Source: Methanoregula sp. (GTDB lineage: Archaea; Halobacteriota; Methanomicrobia; Methanomicrobiales; Methanospirillaceae). Taken from it: a stretch of DNA of 64,000 nucleotides. The stretch spans positions 1-64,000 of the forward strand of contig NZ_JAJRCG010000006.1 in NCBI RefSeq assembly GCF_028679125.1, read 5' to 3'. This document shows positions 42,357 through 50,380 of the stretch, piece by piece. Numbering within the stretch: position 1 is the stretch's first letter; every line of letters begins with the position of its first letter. The translations under genes were made by a program, and so were the position numbers. The notes under the pieces are model-generated. The model ran no database searches. It was not told the DNA's origin and saw only the letters and a program-made list of their open reading frames with translations.

Positions 42357-43879
42357 TCGAGTGTTCCGCCAATCCCGTGGATGGAGGTCGAATAAATTGC
42401 TTCCGATGCTATCACGTTGATATCATAGACAGATGACGCAGTGACCGTGTCATCATAATACCCGTTGATACGGATGAAGACTTCCGTCCCGTCTTCACCA
42501 ACCGTGTAATGGGGGATGTTATTGACGGTTGCCGAGTAGTCAAAATAATTCTTCCACATTTCCCGTGCCTGGCTGTCGGAAGTGTTCACCGCAATTCGGA
42601 TCCATTTGGTATTGGCTTTACCCGTTGCATAGGGTAACTGCGTAACATTGGTCATCTGGGTTTTTATCTGGACCGGGCTGTTCCCTCCGACAATCCCGCG
42701 GTTATTGAGATCGATTACCAGGGCGTTGATGTTCACGGTCACGATATTCCTGGTGGGATCGGTGAGAGAGACATTGTCGTAGGAGAAGGTGATCTCCGGG
42801 GGAAGTTTATAGGTGGTGTTGCCATCGTTCTGGGAGAGGAAGATCCCTCCCATCTGGTAATAATAATCCTGGGCAATCCAGTAACTGTTCTGGGCGCGGT
42901 ATTCAACCGCTCCGAGCGGGATCGGGGATATCGTGTAGGGATTTAATTCAGTAAAACCATAACTGATATTTCCCGTTGCATTGATCGATCCAAGTGGCAT
43001 ATCCGTTTTGATACTGATACCATCAACAGTCTGAATCGATGAACTGATGCCGTATGCCGGATCCATGAGGTCAATAGTATAGGTTGAACCAGCCTTGACA
43101 TTCCGGTATACCGGGTAATTCTCCATCGTAACGACACCCCCGCGATTTACAGAAATGGAGAGATCCGTGCCATTGAAGGCATATGCGTTCATAGGGACGA
43201 GACAGATGCTGTTACTAATAAAAATAGGAGTCCCATTTTGATTTCGAGGGGAGGCTAGACAATCATTAGAAGACGTTGGATCATATGTCTGGTACCATTG
43301 ATAGAACGATGTTTCCGGCGTGAGGTTCACATAAACAGCCCATGTGGTCGTATTAACCGTTGCCCCGAATCTATTGCTGGCGGAGAGATCCGAGCTCTGT
43401 ATTCCTGAAATATTGACATACACATGGCTTGGCGTATAATTAGCCTGCGCCGGAAGATCGACCGAAGTGCGGTATGTATTATTCAGGATCAGCGATCGGG
43501 ACGAGATATTCAGCGTCTCGGGCGTCGTGGTCCTCTGGTTGATCGCGATCGTACCACCGGAATTGACCGGGCTCATAATAGGGATGAAGCTCAGCATCCC
43601 CTCCGTATATCCCCCGCTCGTACCTAGCGTGAACGAATTGCTCAGGGTGGTACCCACCTTGTCATTGGTAAAGAGCGAGTCAAGACTGAGTTTGAACGCG
43701 ACAAACTGGTCCTTGATCGCGTTCATATGGAGGATCTCGTTCTCGCGGCCCTGGGCGGGAACACCATAGGCAAGGTACAGTGATGCGACAACAACCAGCA
43801 ATCCGAGGATCAGCACAAACCCGATCACTTCGGAGAGGCCGGTATCCCGGCTTCCTCCCGCAACACCGTCACTCATCAT
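42353..43879 (-). CDS. Large pilin-signal membrane-anchored surface protein
   Basis: 508 aa from ATG at 43879 (MMSDGVAGGSRDTG). LSEVIGFVLILGLLVVVASLYLAYGV is the N-terminal class III signal and helix; VPAQGRENEILHMNAIKDQFVAFK follows, as in large archaeal pilin-like proteins. The rest is a strand-rich ectodomain rich in NxS/T sites, ending GIGGTLE, with no known domain. It is promoter-proximal in a three-gene operon with the two PKD proteins, all of which share xSE(V/L)(I/L)G at the signal. It may be the assembly or tip component; that is inference. Confidence 0.75.
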   Translation of the reverse strand: MMSDGVAGGSRDTGLSEVIGFVLILGLLVVVASLYLAYGVPAQGRENEILHMNAIKDQFVAFKLSLDSLFTNDKVGTTLSNSFTLGTSGGYTEGMLSFIPIMSPVNSGGTIAINQRTTTPETLNISSRSLILNNTYRTSVDLPAQANYTPSHVYVNISGIQSSDLSASNRFGATVNTTTWAVYVNLTPETSFYQWYQTYDPTSSNDCLASPRNQNGTPIFISNSICLVPMNAYAFNGTDLSISVNRGGVVTMENYPVYRNVKAGSTYTIDLMDPAYGISSSIQTVDGISIKTDMPLGSINATGNISYGFTELNPYTISPIPLGAVEYRAQNSYWIAQDYYYQMGGIFLSQNDGNTTYKLPPEITFSYDNVSLTDPTRNIVTVNINALVIDLNNRGIVGGNSPVQIKTQMTNVTQLPYATGKANTKWIRIAVNTSDSQAREMWKNYFDYSATVNNIPHYTVGEDGTEVFIRINGYYDDTVTASSVYDINVIASEAIYSTSIHGIGGTLE

Positions 43880-44380
43880 CCAATAACTCGTGTATGGCTT
43901 GGCTAATAAAGGTGCCAGTGCCGTAAATGCGGGCATCCGGAATTCTCATAGTACCGGACCCCGCACGGGGCCAGAAGGGGGTCGGGCACATAATTACAGA
44001 TCCCCGTACACCCGGTCTCCTGCGGGATTCACCACCGTAAAATTTCACGCTGTTTCCTTGCCAGACATCCCGATCCAATCGAAAAAAGTGGTCCGACCCC
44101 CTACATCCCCTTCCGGATTTCCGCTGAAAAACAGGCACTTTTTACACCGGAGAACCGGATAAATTAGGGCCTTTTTGGGTGAGGGGGGTCGGATGGGTAC
44201 AAATCGATCTCCCGGGGGATTGCAGGCAGGGCCCGGGCACCATTACCGGGATCTTCCGGCATTGATATGACCAGCCGCTTTACCGGGCCCTGCACAGAAG
44301 GGTTTTGATGCCGGCACACCAATACTGAGATCACATTTCATTTCCGCTCTCCCCACCGGAGTACGGGAACAGGTGCAATT
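43880..44380. other. Divergent intergenic region with repeated GGGGGTCGG words
   Basis: 500 bp between two divergently read genes. It holds GGGGGTCGG at 43977-43985, its inverse CCGACCCCC at 44094-44102, and GGGGGGTCGG at 44184-44193. No open frame has coding character, and no RNA gene was recognised. AGGTG lies just before the GTG at 44381. Confidence 0.5.
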
Positions 44381-45373
44381 GTGTCGCTCGCAAAAGGATG
44401 TGTGCTCTGCCACCAGGGCGCAAAGATGGTGCTCTTTGTTACGGGACGCTGCCACCGCTCCTGCTGGTACTGCCCCCTCTCATCGGAGCGGAAGGGAACC
44501 GACACGGTCTATGCGAACGAAGTCCCCGTTGATATCCCGTCCCAGATCATCGAAGTGGCAGAGATGATGAGCGCCCTCGGGACCGGGGTCACCGGCGGCG
44601 AACCGCTCCTCTGCCTCGATAAGGTAACGCTGTATTGCCGGATGCTCAAGGAGCATTTCGGACCTGAACACCAGATCCACCTGTATACCGCAAAAGCGCC
44701 GACAGACGAGGAACTGGGGCAGATGAAGGGGCTCGTTGACGAGATCCGCCTCCACCCGCCCCGCGAATTGTGGGACACGATCCTCGATACGGACTATATC
44801 CGGTCTGCGAAGAGGGCAAAGGAGATGGGATTCGATATCGGCATCGAAGTCCCCGCACTCCCGGGGCTCGAACTGCTCATCCCGGCACTCCCGTACCTTG
44901 ACTTCCTCAACATCAACGAGCTCGAATGGGGGGAGACCAACGCGTATGCAATGCGGGAACGCGGGTATGACCTTGCCGACGAGCTGCACAATGCCATTGA
45001 CGGGGCAAAGGCATGGGCGGAAGAACTCTGCCGGCACGGGAAGGTGCACTGGTGCTCCTCGGGCTTCAAGGACTCCGTCCAGCTCCGCGAACGCCTGAAG
45101 CGGATCGCTGAGAACACCGCACGGCCGTTCGATGAGATTACGGACGACGGCACTATTGTCTACGGGGTTCTTGAACCTCTCGAAGGCCGGAAAGAGGCCA
45201 TGATCCAGGTCTGTGGCGAGCGGCTGGAACCGGACAGTTTCGAGGAACGCGACGATCATATCGAGATGGCATGGTGGCTCCTTGAGAAATATGCCGGTGA
45301 GTTCCCGGGCAACAAGTACGTGATCGAACGCTACCCGAACCGGGGCATGGTCGTGGAGATGACACCGCTATGA
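44381..45373 (+). CDS. Radical SAM protein (archaeal PFL-activase-related)
   Basis: 330 aa, GTG start with AGGTG 6 nt upstream. The radical SAM cluster motif is CHRSCWYC near residue 25, preceded by CVLCHQGAKMVLFVTGR. GVTGGEPLL is the SAM-binding GGE motif. Further parts, LDFLNINELEWGETNAYAM and KVHWCSSGFKDSVQL, are typical of the COG2108 group of archaeal proteins, whose reaction is unknown. Its stop overlaps the start of the cis-prenyltransferase gene (ATGA), so the two are coupled; a shared pathway is possible. Confidence 0.83.
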   Translation: MSLAKGCVLCHQGAKMVLFVTGRCHRSCWYCPLSSERKGTDTVYANEVPVDIPSQIIEVAEMMSALGTGVTGGEPLLCLDKVTLYCRMLKEHFGPEHQIHLYTAKAPTDEELGQMKGLVDEIRLHPPRELWDTILDTDYIRSAKRAKEMGFDIGIEVPALPGLELLIPALPYLDFLNINELEWGETNAYAMRERGYDLADELHNAIDGAKAWAEELCRHGKVHWCSSGFKDSVQLRERLKRIAENTARPFDEITDDGTIVYGVLEPLEGRKEAMIQVCGERLEPDSFEERDDHIEMAWWLLEKYAGEFPGNKYVIERYPNRGMVVEMTPL

Positions 45374-46137
45374 CCTGGCGCGAGCTGCTCGAACCAGTAT
45401 ACGAACGACAGCTTGTGCGGCAGTGCCGGCACATTCCCAACCACATTGCCATCATCATGGATGGCAACCGCAGGTATGCAAAGATGCTCGGGTTCGATAC
45501 CACCTACGGCCACAAGGCAGGTGCCGATAAGCTGGAGGAGGTGCTCGACTGGGCGCAGGAACTGGGCATCCGCCATATCACGCTGTACTCGTTCTCCACC
45601 GAGAATTTTTCCCGGAAGAAGGATGAAGTCGGCTATCTCTTCACGATGTTCCGGGAGAAGTTCCTCGGCGTCCTGACGGATGAGCGGGTGACCCGGTACA
45701 AGATCCACGTGCAGATGGTCGGCGACCCCTCGCTGCTGCCGGATGATCTCCGGGAAGCAGTCCGGAAGGCTGAAGAAGCCACGAAAGATCATACGGGTTT
45801 CCACCTCAACATTGCGCTGGCATACGGGGGAAGAAACGAGATCGTGCTTGCCGCACGGGATATCCTTGACGAGGTCAGGAAAGAGGGCATCGATCCGGAG
45901 AAGATCGATGTCCGCATGGTCGAGGAGCACCTCCACCAGGGAAAGGGCATCCCCCCGGTTGACCTGATCATCCGGACCGGCAATGAATGCCGTACCTCGA
46001 ACTTCCTGCCATGGCTGGCGGCAGGTTATGAATCGGCAGTCTACTTCTGCGCACCGTACTGGCCGCTGTTCCGGAAGATCGATCTCCTGCGGGCGATCCG
46101 CATCTACGACCAGAGAATTGCCCAGAAGAACACCTGA
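45370..46137 (+). CDS. uppS: cis-Prenyltransferase, catalytic subunit (UppS-like)
   Basis: 255 aa, normal size. HIAIIMDGNRRYAKMLG carries the catalytic Asp; YGHKAGADKLEEVL, LYSFSTENFSRKKDEV and LNIALAYGGRNEIV follow, then DLIIRTGNECRTSNFLPW and ESAVYFCAPYWPLFRKIDLLRAI. It makes long-chain polyprenyl diphosphate for the lipid carrier of glycans. The C-terminus (YDQRIAQKNT) lacks the RxG motif, which the degenerate paralog at 46930 possesses. The gene overlaps the radical SAM gene and is followed by a T8 run. Confidence 0.92.
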   Translation: MTWRELLEPVYERQLVRQCRHIPNHIAIIMDGNRRYAKMLGFDTTYGHKAGADKLEEVLDWAQELGIRHITLYSFSTENFSRKKDEVGYLFTMFREKFLGVLTDERVTRYKIHVQMVGDPSLLPDDLREAVRKAEEATKDHTGFHLNIALAYGGRNEIVLAARDILDEVRKEGIDPEKIDVRMVEEHLHQGKGIPPVDLIIRTGNECRTSNFLPWLAAGYESAVYFCAPYWPLFRKIDLLRAIRIYDQRIAQKNT

Positions 46138-46141
46138 ACCC

Positions 46142-46149
46142 TTTTTTTT
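46142..46149 (+). terminator. T-run terminator after the cis-prenyltransferase gene
   Basis: Eight consecutive T, five bases after the stop codon; archaeal RNA polymerase stops at such runs without a hairpin. Confidence 0.55.
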
Positions 46150-46212
46150 GCACCGCCGCGTATCAATCGCTTACCTTATTTCTCTTGAACAACAGATCAG
46201 GACTGATCGGTT

Positions 46213-46920
46213 ATGACGGCAAAGAAAGGAGTGGGGGTACAATGGTGCCAGACAACCGTTGTCCTCAGGGAAGATATCCTCGTACAGGCGCAGGCATCCG
46301 GTCTTGATATCAATGATATCTGCAACCGGGCGCTGGCCGGTGCAGCCGGGATCGATTACCGCCCGCAGGAACCTGCCGGTGCAATCCCCGCTGCCCCGGT
46401 TATTGTTGCACAGAACGGTGCCCTGTCACCAGGAGAAACCGTCCCCCCTGCGACCTCCCGACCTGCACCCCCGGCGGGAATCCATCCGGTCATCAATGCC
46501 GACGACCCGCATTCCCCTGTTGCCGTGAAACTGGTGCCGCGGCTACCGGCCTCCAAACAACCAGCCGTCCTGCCCGGGCGCGTCACTCCGCAGGAAAAAA
46601 CAGAGGCGCATCCCGTTCCGGAACCCGCCCCGTCATTGCCAAAAACCAGGAAAACCGATACCCGGCCGGGAAGGAAAGGGACGGCAAAGGAGTCCCCGAT
46701 CAGACGGTTCGTTGCCGAGGCGATCTCCCGCGATGACGGGCAGGAGACACCGGTTCCCAAGGATCTCCTCTACCAGACCTTTACCCGGTGGTGCAGGGAA
46801 CACAAGGTAACACCGGTGCCGGACCGGAGAGCGGTCACGATAGCCCTCAAGAACCAGTTTGCCCTGACGGAGAAGACGGTTGGCGGCGAGCCCTGCTGGA
46901 TGAATATCCGGCTTAAATGA
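46213..46920 (+). CDS. Hypothetical protein with CcdA-like N-terminus and winged-helix-like C-terminus
   Basis: 235 aa. The N-terminal 50 aa, TTVVLREDILVQAQASGLDINDICNRALAGAAG (split view), resemble CcdA/ribbon-helix-helix antitoxins that are widespread in archaea. A Pro/Ala-rich linker of about 100 aa follows. The last 75 aa, SPIRRFVAEAISRDDG, LLYQTFTRWCREHKVTPV, resemble a winged-helix tail of D5-type primases. This suggests DNA binding. Convergent with the degenerate cis-prenyltransferase gene, 9 bp apart. Function unknown. Confidence 0.6.
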   Translation: MTAKKGVGVQWCQTTVVLREDILVQAQASGLDINDICNRALAGAAGIDYRPQEPAGAIPAAPVIVAQNGALSPGETVPPATSRPAPPAGIHPVINADDPHSPVAVKLVPRLPASKQPAVLPGRVTPQEKTEAHPVPEPAPSLPKTRKTDTRPGRKGTAKESPIRRFVAEAISRDDGQETPVPKDLLYQTFTRWCREHKVTPVPDRRAVTIALKNQFALTEKTVGGEPCWMNIRLK

Positions 46921-46929
46921 ACATTTTTG

Positions 46930-47556
46930 TTATTTCCCGAACCGCCGGATCCGCGCCTGGTAATCGCGCAGTATCCGCAGGAAGTCCACTTTCCGGAACA
47001 GCCCCCAGTTCACATCGGAGAAGAAGAGCTCCGAATAGACCGACTGCCAGATCAGGAAGTCGGTGAGGTGGTCGCCCCCGCTCTTGATCACCATATCCGG
47101 CGTATACTGGAAGGTCAGGTAGGACTCGATCAGTTTCTCGTTCACGGATTCCGGGGCGACATGGTCCTCTGCCATCTTCCGGATGCACGCGGTGATCTCC
47201 TCTCTCCCGCTTTTGCCGATCGCCACCATGACATCCATACCGGTACCTGATACTTCCCGGTGGTCACCGATAAAAAGGCTGAGCCGGGCGATTGTGCTGA
47301 TCTTCCGGATCGCGGGCAGGTACTGATCCAGGTCTCCGGGAGCGGGTGTGGCGATATGGAACATAAGGCCCTGGATCCCCTCCGTTGCGGACCCGTACCG
47401 GGAAACACGGGAGGTGATCTCGTTGCACCAGGACGTTACGTGATACAGGGAGTCCGGTGCACGGGCAAGCTCCTGCCCGCTGATCATGAAACAGACCTGC
47501 GCAGGCAGATCGGTAATCTGCCGCCTGAGCAGCTGTTCATAGAGCCAGTAGATCAT
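46930..47556 (-). CDS. Degenerate cis-prenyltransferase subunit (NgBR/Nus1-like)
   Basis: 208 aa from ATG at 47556 (MIYWLYEQLLRRQI); the frame is open further upstream but there it overlaps feoB. It aligns with the UppS architecture: LPAQVCFMISGQELAR stands where catalytic subunits have HIAIIMDGN and the Asp is lost; PDMVIKSGGDHLTDFLIWQ matches DLIIRTGNECRTSNFLPW; SELFFSDVNWGLFRKVDFLRIL matches the final block. The C-terminus IRRFGK contains R-x-G, the motif supplied by the NgBR-type partner in heteromeric enzymes. It is likely the non-catalytic partner of the protein at 45370. Confidence 0.8.
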   Translation of the reverse strand: MIYWLYEQLLRRQITDLPAQVCFMISGQELARAPDSLYHVTSWCNEITSRVSRYGSATEGIQGLMFHIATPAPGDLDQYLPAIRKISTIARLSLFIGDHREVSGTGMDVMVAIGKSGREEITACIRKMAEDHVAPESVNEKLIESYLTFQYTPDMVIKSGGDHLTDFLIWQSVYSELFFSDVNWGLFRKVDFLRILRDYQARIRRFGK

Positions 47557-47629
47557 TCCACACTGTATTGCGGTTCCATGGTAAATATCCTTGAGGATCG
47601 GTCTGACGGGGGACCTGCCGGCTTTCCGG

Positions 47630-49612
47630 TTACATGAACAGGGAGAGAATCCGGAACGCAACCGCCCCGAGCGCGATGGCGAGCCCCGTCTCGAGTGCCG
47701 TGATGGAGAGCGCCCGTTTCCAGCCAAACTCATGAGCGAGCGCAAGGATGGTGGAGATGCAGGGTGCATAGAGCATCGCCACAAGGGCAAAGACGATCAG
47801 CTGCACAGGGGTAAGGACCGATGAGAAGACGGTGGTGCCAAAGAGGGCTGCAAGGGCAAGGATCGTCATCTCTTTCCGGATGATGCCGAAGACGAACACA
47901 ACACCGGTGATGGCAGGGAGACCGAGCAGGAGGACGGTGATGGGGGAAAGGGCTGCATTGATCGGTTCAAGGAGTCCCAGGGCATATGCGGCAGTGATGG
48001 CAATGCTGCCTGCGATATACGCGGGGAGCACGATCCCGATGAGCGAGCGGGTCCGCTGCCAAGTCTGGCCGACCACGCCCGGGAGGTGCGGGACATGGTA
48101 CTCCGGCATCTCCATGATCATACCCACTGACTCGCCCGGCAGGAGTTTGAACGCGAGCCGTCCGAGGATGATGATCAGGACAAAGTCGAGCAGGTAAAGG
48201 GCGAGCGCCCACCAGATGTTCACGAAGAGCGCAACAATACCGAGGATCACGATCGTCCGGGCCGAGCAGGGCACGAGCGTGACCAGGAATGCGGCAAGGA
48301 ACTTCTGCTTGGGCGATTCGATGATCCGGCACGAGAGGCAGGCCGGGACCGTGCAGCCGAATCCCAGCACCAGGGGGATGATCGCCTTTCCGTGCAGCCC
48401 CATCTTGTGCATGCCCTGGTCAAGCATGAGAGAGAAGCGGGTGAGAAAGCCCGAATCCTCGATGAGCGCGAGGAAGAGGTAGAAGGGGATGACATACGGG
48501 ATGATGAGCGTGACTGCCGCGACAAGGCCGGTCCATGCTCCGTTGAAGAGGATATCCACCACCGAACCCGTGGCCAGCGACCTGAGGGGCGCTATGCCGG
48601 ACAGGAATGCCGTGAGCGCTTCAGAGATCCAGGCCCCGACAATGAAGGTCCAGACCAGCAGTCCCCCGAGCATGAGTGCGAGGAGAATATACCCGAGCAC
48701 CGGGTGGAGGGCGACCCGGTCGATCCGTTCCGTGAGGGTGACTTCCTGGTCGCCGGGCGACCGGAATGCGACGGTGTCCGAGACCAGCTGTTCGGCAACA
48801 TGGTAGCGTTCCCCGCTCAGGATCGTGGATGCCTGTTCTCCATGGATCTTCTCCAGTTCCCGGGCAAATCCCTGTGCGGCAGTTACCGCATCGGGCGCCA
48901 GTTTCTTCACCTCCCAGAGAGTGTCCGGGTCACCCTCCAGCAGTTTGATCGCCGTCCAGCGGGGAGGGTAGCCTCCTGCACCGGCAGGCAGGAGATCCCG
49001 GATGCGGGTGATCCGGTCTTCAACTTCCCTGCCGAACGGCATGAGGTGCGGTCTGGGACGGGCGTGGATGGCTTCAACGATGGCATCCGAGAGTTCCAGG
49101 ATCCCCTTTCCCTGGATCGCGACCATCGGGATGACCGGTATGCCCAGCAGGCCGGAGAGCTTTGCATGGTCGAGCACGATCCCTTTCTGTGCCGCAAGAT
49201 CCATCTGGTTCACGGCAAGGATGAGCGGGCTCTCCAGTTCCACCAGCTGGAGGGTGAAGAAGAGGTTCCGTTCCAGCGCAGATGCATCCACGATGTTGAC
49301 AACCACATCGGGATGGTCGTGGGCGATGAACTCGCGGGAGACCTGCTCTTCGGTCGAGAGGGCCGAGATCGAGTAGATACCCGGAAGGTCGATCACCCGG
49401 ATCCGCAGGCCCCGGTACTGGAGGATGCCTTCTGCCCGTTCCACGGTCTTGCCCGGCCAGTTGCCGGTCTCCTGGTCCACGCCGGTGAGCTGGTTGAACG
49501 TGACGCTCTTGCCGACATTGGCATTGCCGGCAAGGGCAACAACGTATTCCGCCTTTTTGACCATTGGGGGGTGGGATGCACAGTTCCCGCCACAGCCCGG
49601 GCAGCCGTTCAT
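47630..49612 (-). CDS. feoB: Ferrous iron transport protein B
   Basis: 660 aa. The N-terminal GTPase domain has G1 GNANVGKSVTFNQLTG (about 31-46), G3 DLPGIYS, and G4 NQMD, after a cysteine-rich start CPGCGGNC. The membrane part has about 9-10 segments with two gate regions (for example VLGFGCTVPACLSCR, LVTLVPCSARTIVILG). It imports Fe(II) across the cytoplasmic membrane. The ATG overlaps the end of the DtxR-FeoA gene by 4 bp, so the regulator is coupled to the transporter. Confidence 0.94.
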   Translation of the reverse strand: MNGCPGCGGNCASHPPMVKKAEYVVALAGNANVGKSVTFNQLTGVDQETGNWPGKTVERAEGILQYRGLRIRVIDLPGIYSISALSTEEQVSREFIAHDHPDVVVNIVDASALERNLFFTLQLVELESPLILAVNQMDLAAQKGIVLDHAKLSGLLGIPVIPMVAIQGKGILELSDAIVEAIHARPRPHLMPFGREVEDRITRIRDLLPAGAGGYPPRWTAIKLLEGDPDTLWEVKKLAPDAVTAAQGFARELEKIHGEQASTILSGERYHVAEQLVSDTVAFRSPGDQEVTLTERIDRVALHPVLGYILLALMLGGLLVWTFIVGAWISEALTAFLSGIAPLRSLATGSVVDILFNGAWTGLVAAVTLIIPYVIPFYLFLALIEDSGFLTRFSLMLDQGMHKMGLHGKAIIPLVLGFGCTVPACLSCRIIESPKQKFLAAFLVTLVPCSARTIVILGIVALFVNIWWALALYLLDFVLIIILGRLAFKLLPGESVGMIMEMPEYHVPHLPGVVGQTWQRTRSLIGIVLPAYIAGSIAITAAYALGLLEPINAALSPITVLLLGLPAITGVVFVFGIIRKEMTILALAALFGTTVFSSVLTPVQLIVFALVAMLYAPCISTILALAHEFGWKRALSITALETGLAIALGAVAFRILSLFM

Positions 49613-50325
49613 CGGCCCTTCTCCCCGCAGGAAGCAACGAAGATATGGTCGGCAATGGCATGATCGATCGCCAGCCGCGTCTTGCGCACGGATATCTCAA
49701 CAGGGCCCTGCAAAGGAGCCTTCCGCACCAGCTGGATCTCGGTCTTCAGGGTGAGACCCAGATCCGTGAGGCGCTGGACAACGCTGTTGTCCCCGCGGAT
49801 GAACGCAATGGTACCCTTCTGGCCCGGGGCAAGGGAGGTGACCGGGATGAGCGGCTCGTCGCGGGAACCGGCAGCAACCGGTCTTGTCTCCTCAAGACAG
49901 GCCGAGCAGCTCTCGACCTGGCGGTTACAGGCCTCGATCAGGCTGCCGTGGGGGCAGCGGGCCGGGGCCTTGAGCAGCTTGCAGAGCGCACATTCCGTCT
50001 CGTCCGAGAGGGTGTGCTCCATCTTGCAGGCCTCGTCGTGCACGTTCTCCCGGTTGATATGAAGCACGTCGGTTAAAAAAACCTCGAGGAGCCGGTGACG
50101 GCGCTTCACCGTGCGTGCCATCTCCCGGCCGGTGTCGGTCAGGGTGGCACCCTTGTAGGGCTCATAGTGCACCAGCCCTTTCTCCGAGAGAACCTGGAGG
50201 ACTTCGGTGACGCTTGCAGGGGCAACCTTGAGGCACTTGGCAATTGCAGAGGTCCGGGCAATCCCCTGCTGCTCTTCGATATCGAGAATACTTTCAAGAT
50301 ACTCTTCGAGCTGCTCTGAAGCCAT
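49609..50325 (-). CDS. DtxR/MntR-type iron regulator fused to FeoA
   Basis: 238 aa from ATG at 50325. Residues 1-125 form the DtxR winged helix and dimer domain: EQLEEYLESILDIEEQQG, KVAPASVTEVLQVLSEKGLVHYEPYKGATLTDTG, and HRLLEVFLTDVLHINRENVHDEACKMEHTLSDE with metal-binding His/Cys/Glu. A cysteine-rich bridge CALCKLLKAPARCPHG and SCSACLEE follows. Residues 165-235 are a FeoA/SH3 domain (QKGTIAFIRGDNSVVQRLTDLGL). It should repress feoB when iron is sufficient. The gene start is 9 nt from a palindrome; no SD is seen, and a leaderless mRNA is likely. Confidence 0.9.
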   Translation of the reverse strand: MASEQLEEYLESILDIEEQQGIARTSAIAKCLKVAPASVTEVLQVLSEKGLVHYEPYKGATLTDTGREMARTVKRRHRLLEVFLTDVLHINRENVHDEACKMEHTLSDETECALCKLLKAPARCPHGSLIEACNRQVESCSACLEETRPVAAGSRDEPLIPVTSLAPGQKGTIAFIRGDNSVVQRLTDLGLTLKTEIQLVRKAPLQGPVEISVRKTRLAIDHAIADHIFVASCGEKGR

Positions 50326-50333
50326 GTACAATT

Positions 50334-50374
50334 TTTAGGTTTCCCTAAATTAATAGATTTCGGGAACCCTAAAT
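50334..50374. promoter_or_regulatory. Paired DtxR-type operators in a shared divergent promoter
   Basis: Site 1, TTTAGGTTTCCCTAAA (50334-50349), is a perfect inverted repeat around TTTC. Site 2, ATTTCGGGAACCCTAAAT (50357-50374), is one mismatch from the same form. Centres are 24 bp apart. Between them lies TAAATTAATAG, a TATA-like stretch that is about 25 nt from each start codon (50325 minus, 50381 plus). Sites therefore overlap both promoters. Confidence 0.7.
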
Positions 50375-50380
50375 CTCCGA

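Noticed and set aside
47557-47790. Upstream extension of the degenerate cis-prenyltransferase
   Set aside because: The added residues lie within the feoB end in another frame and have no family match; MIYWLYEQLL is the normal family start.
48392-49663. 423-codon plus-strand frame opposite feoB
   Set aside because: Shadow of feoB; composition is His/Asp/Arg-rich with no motif.
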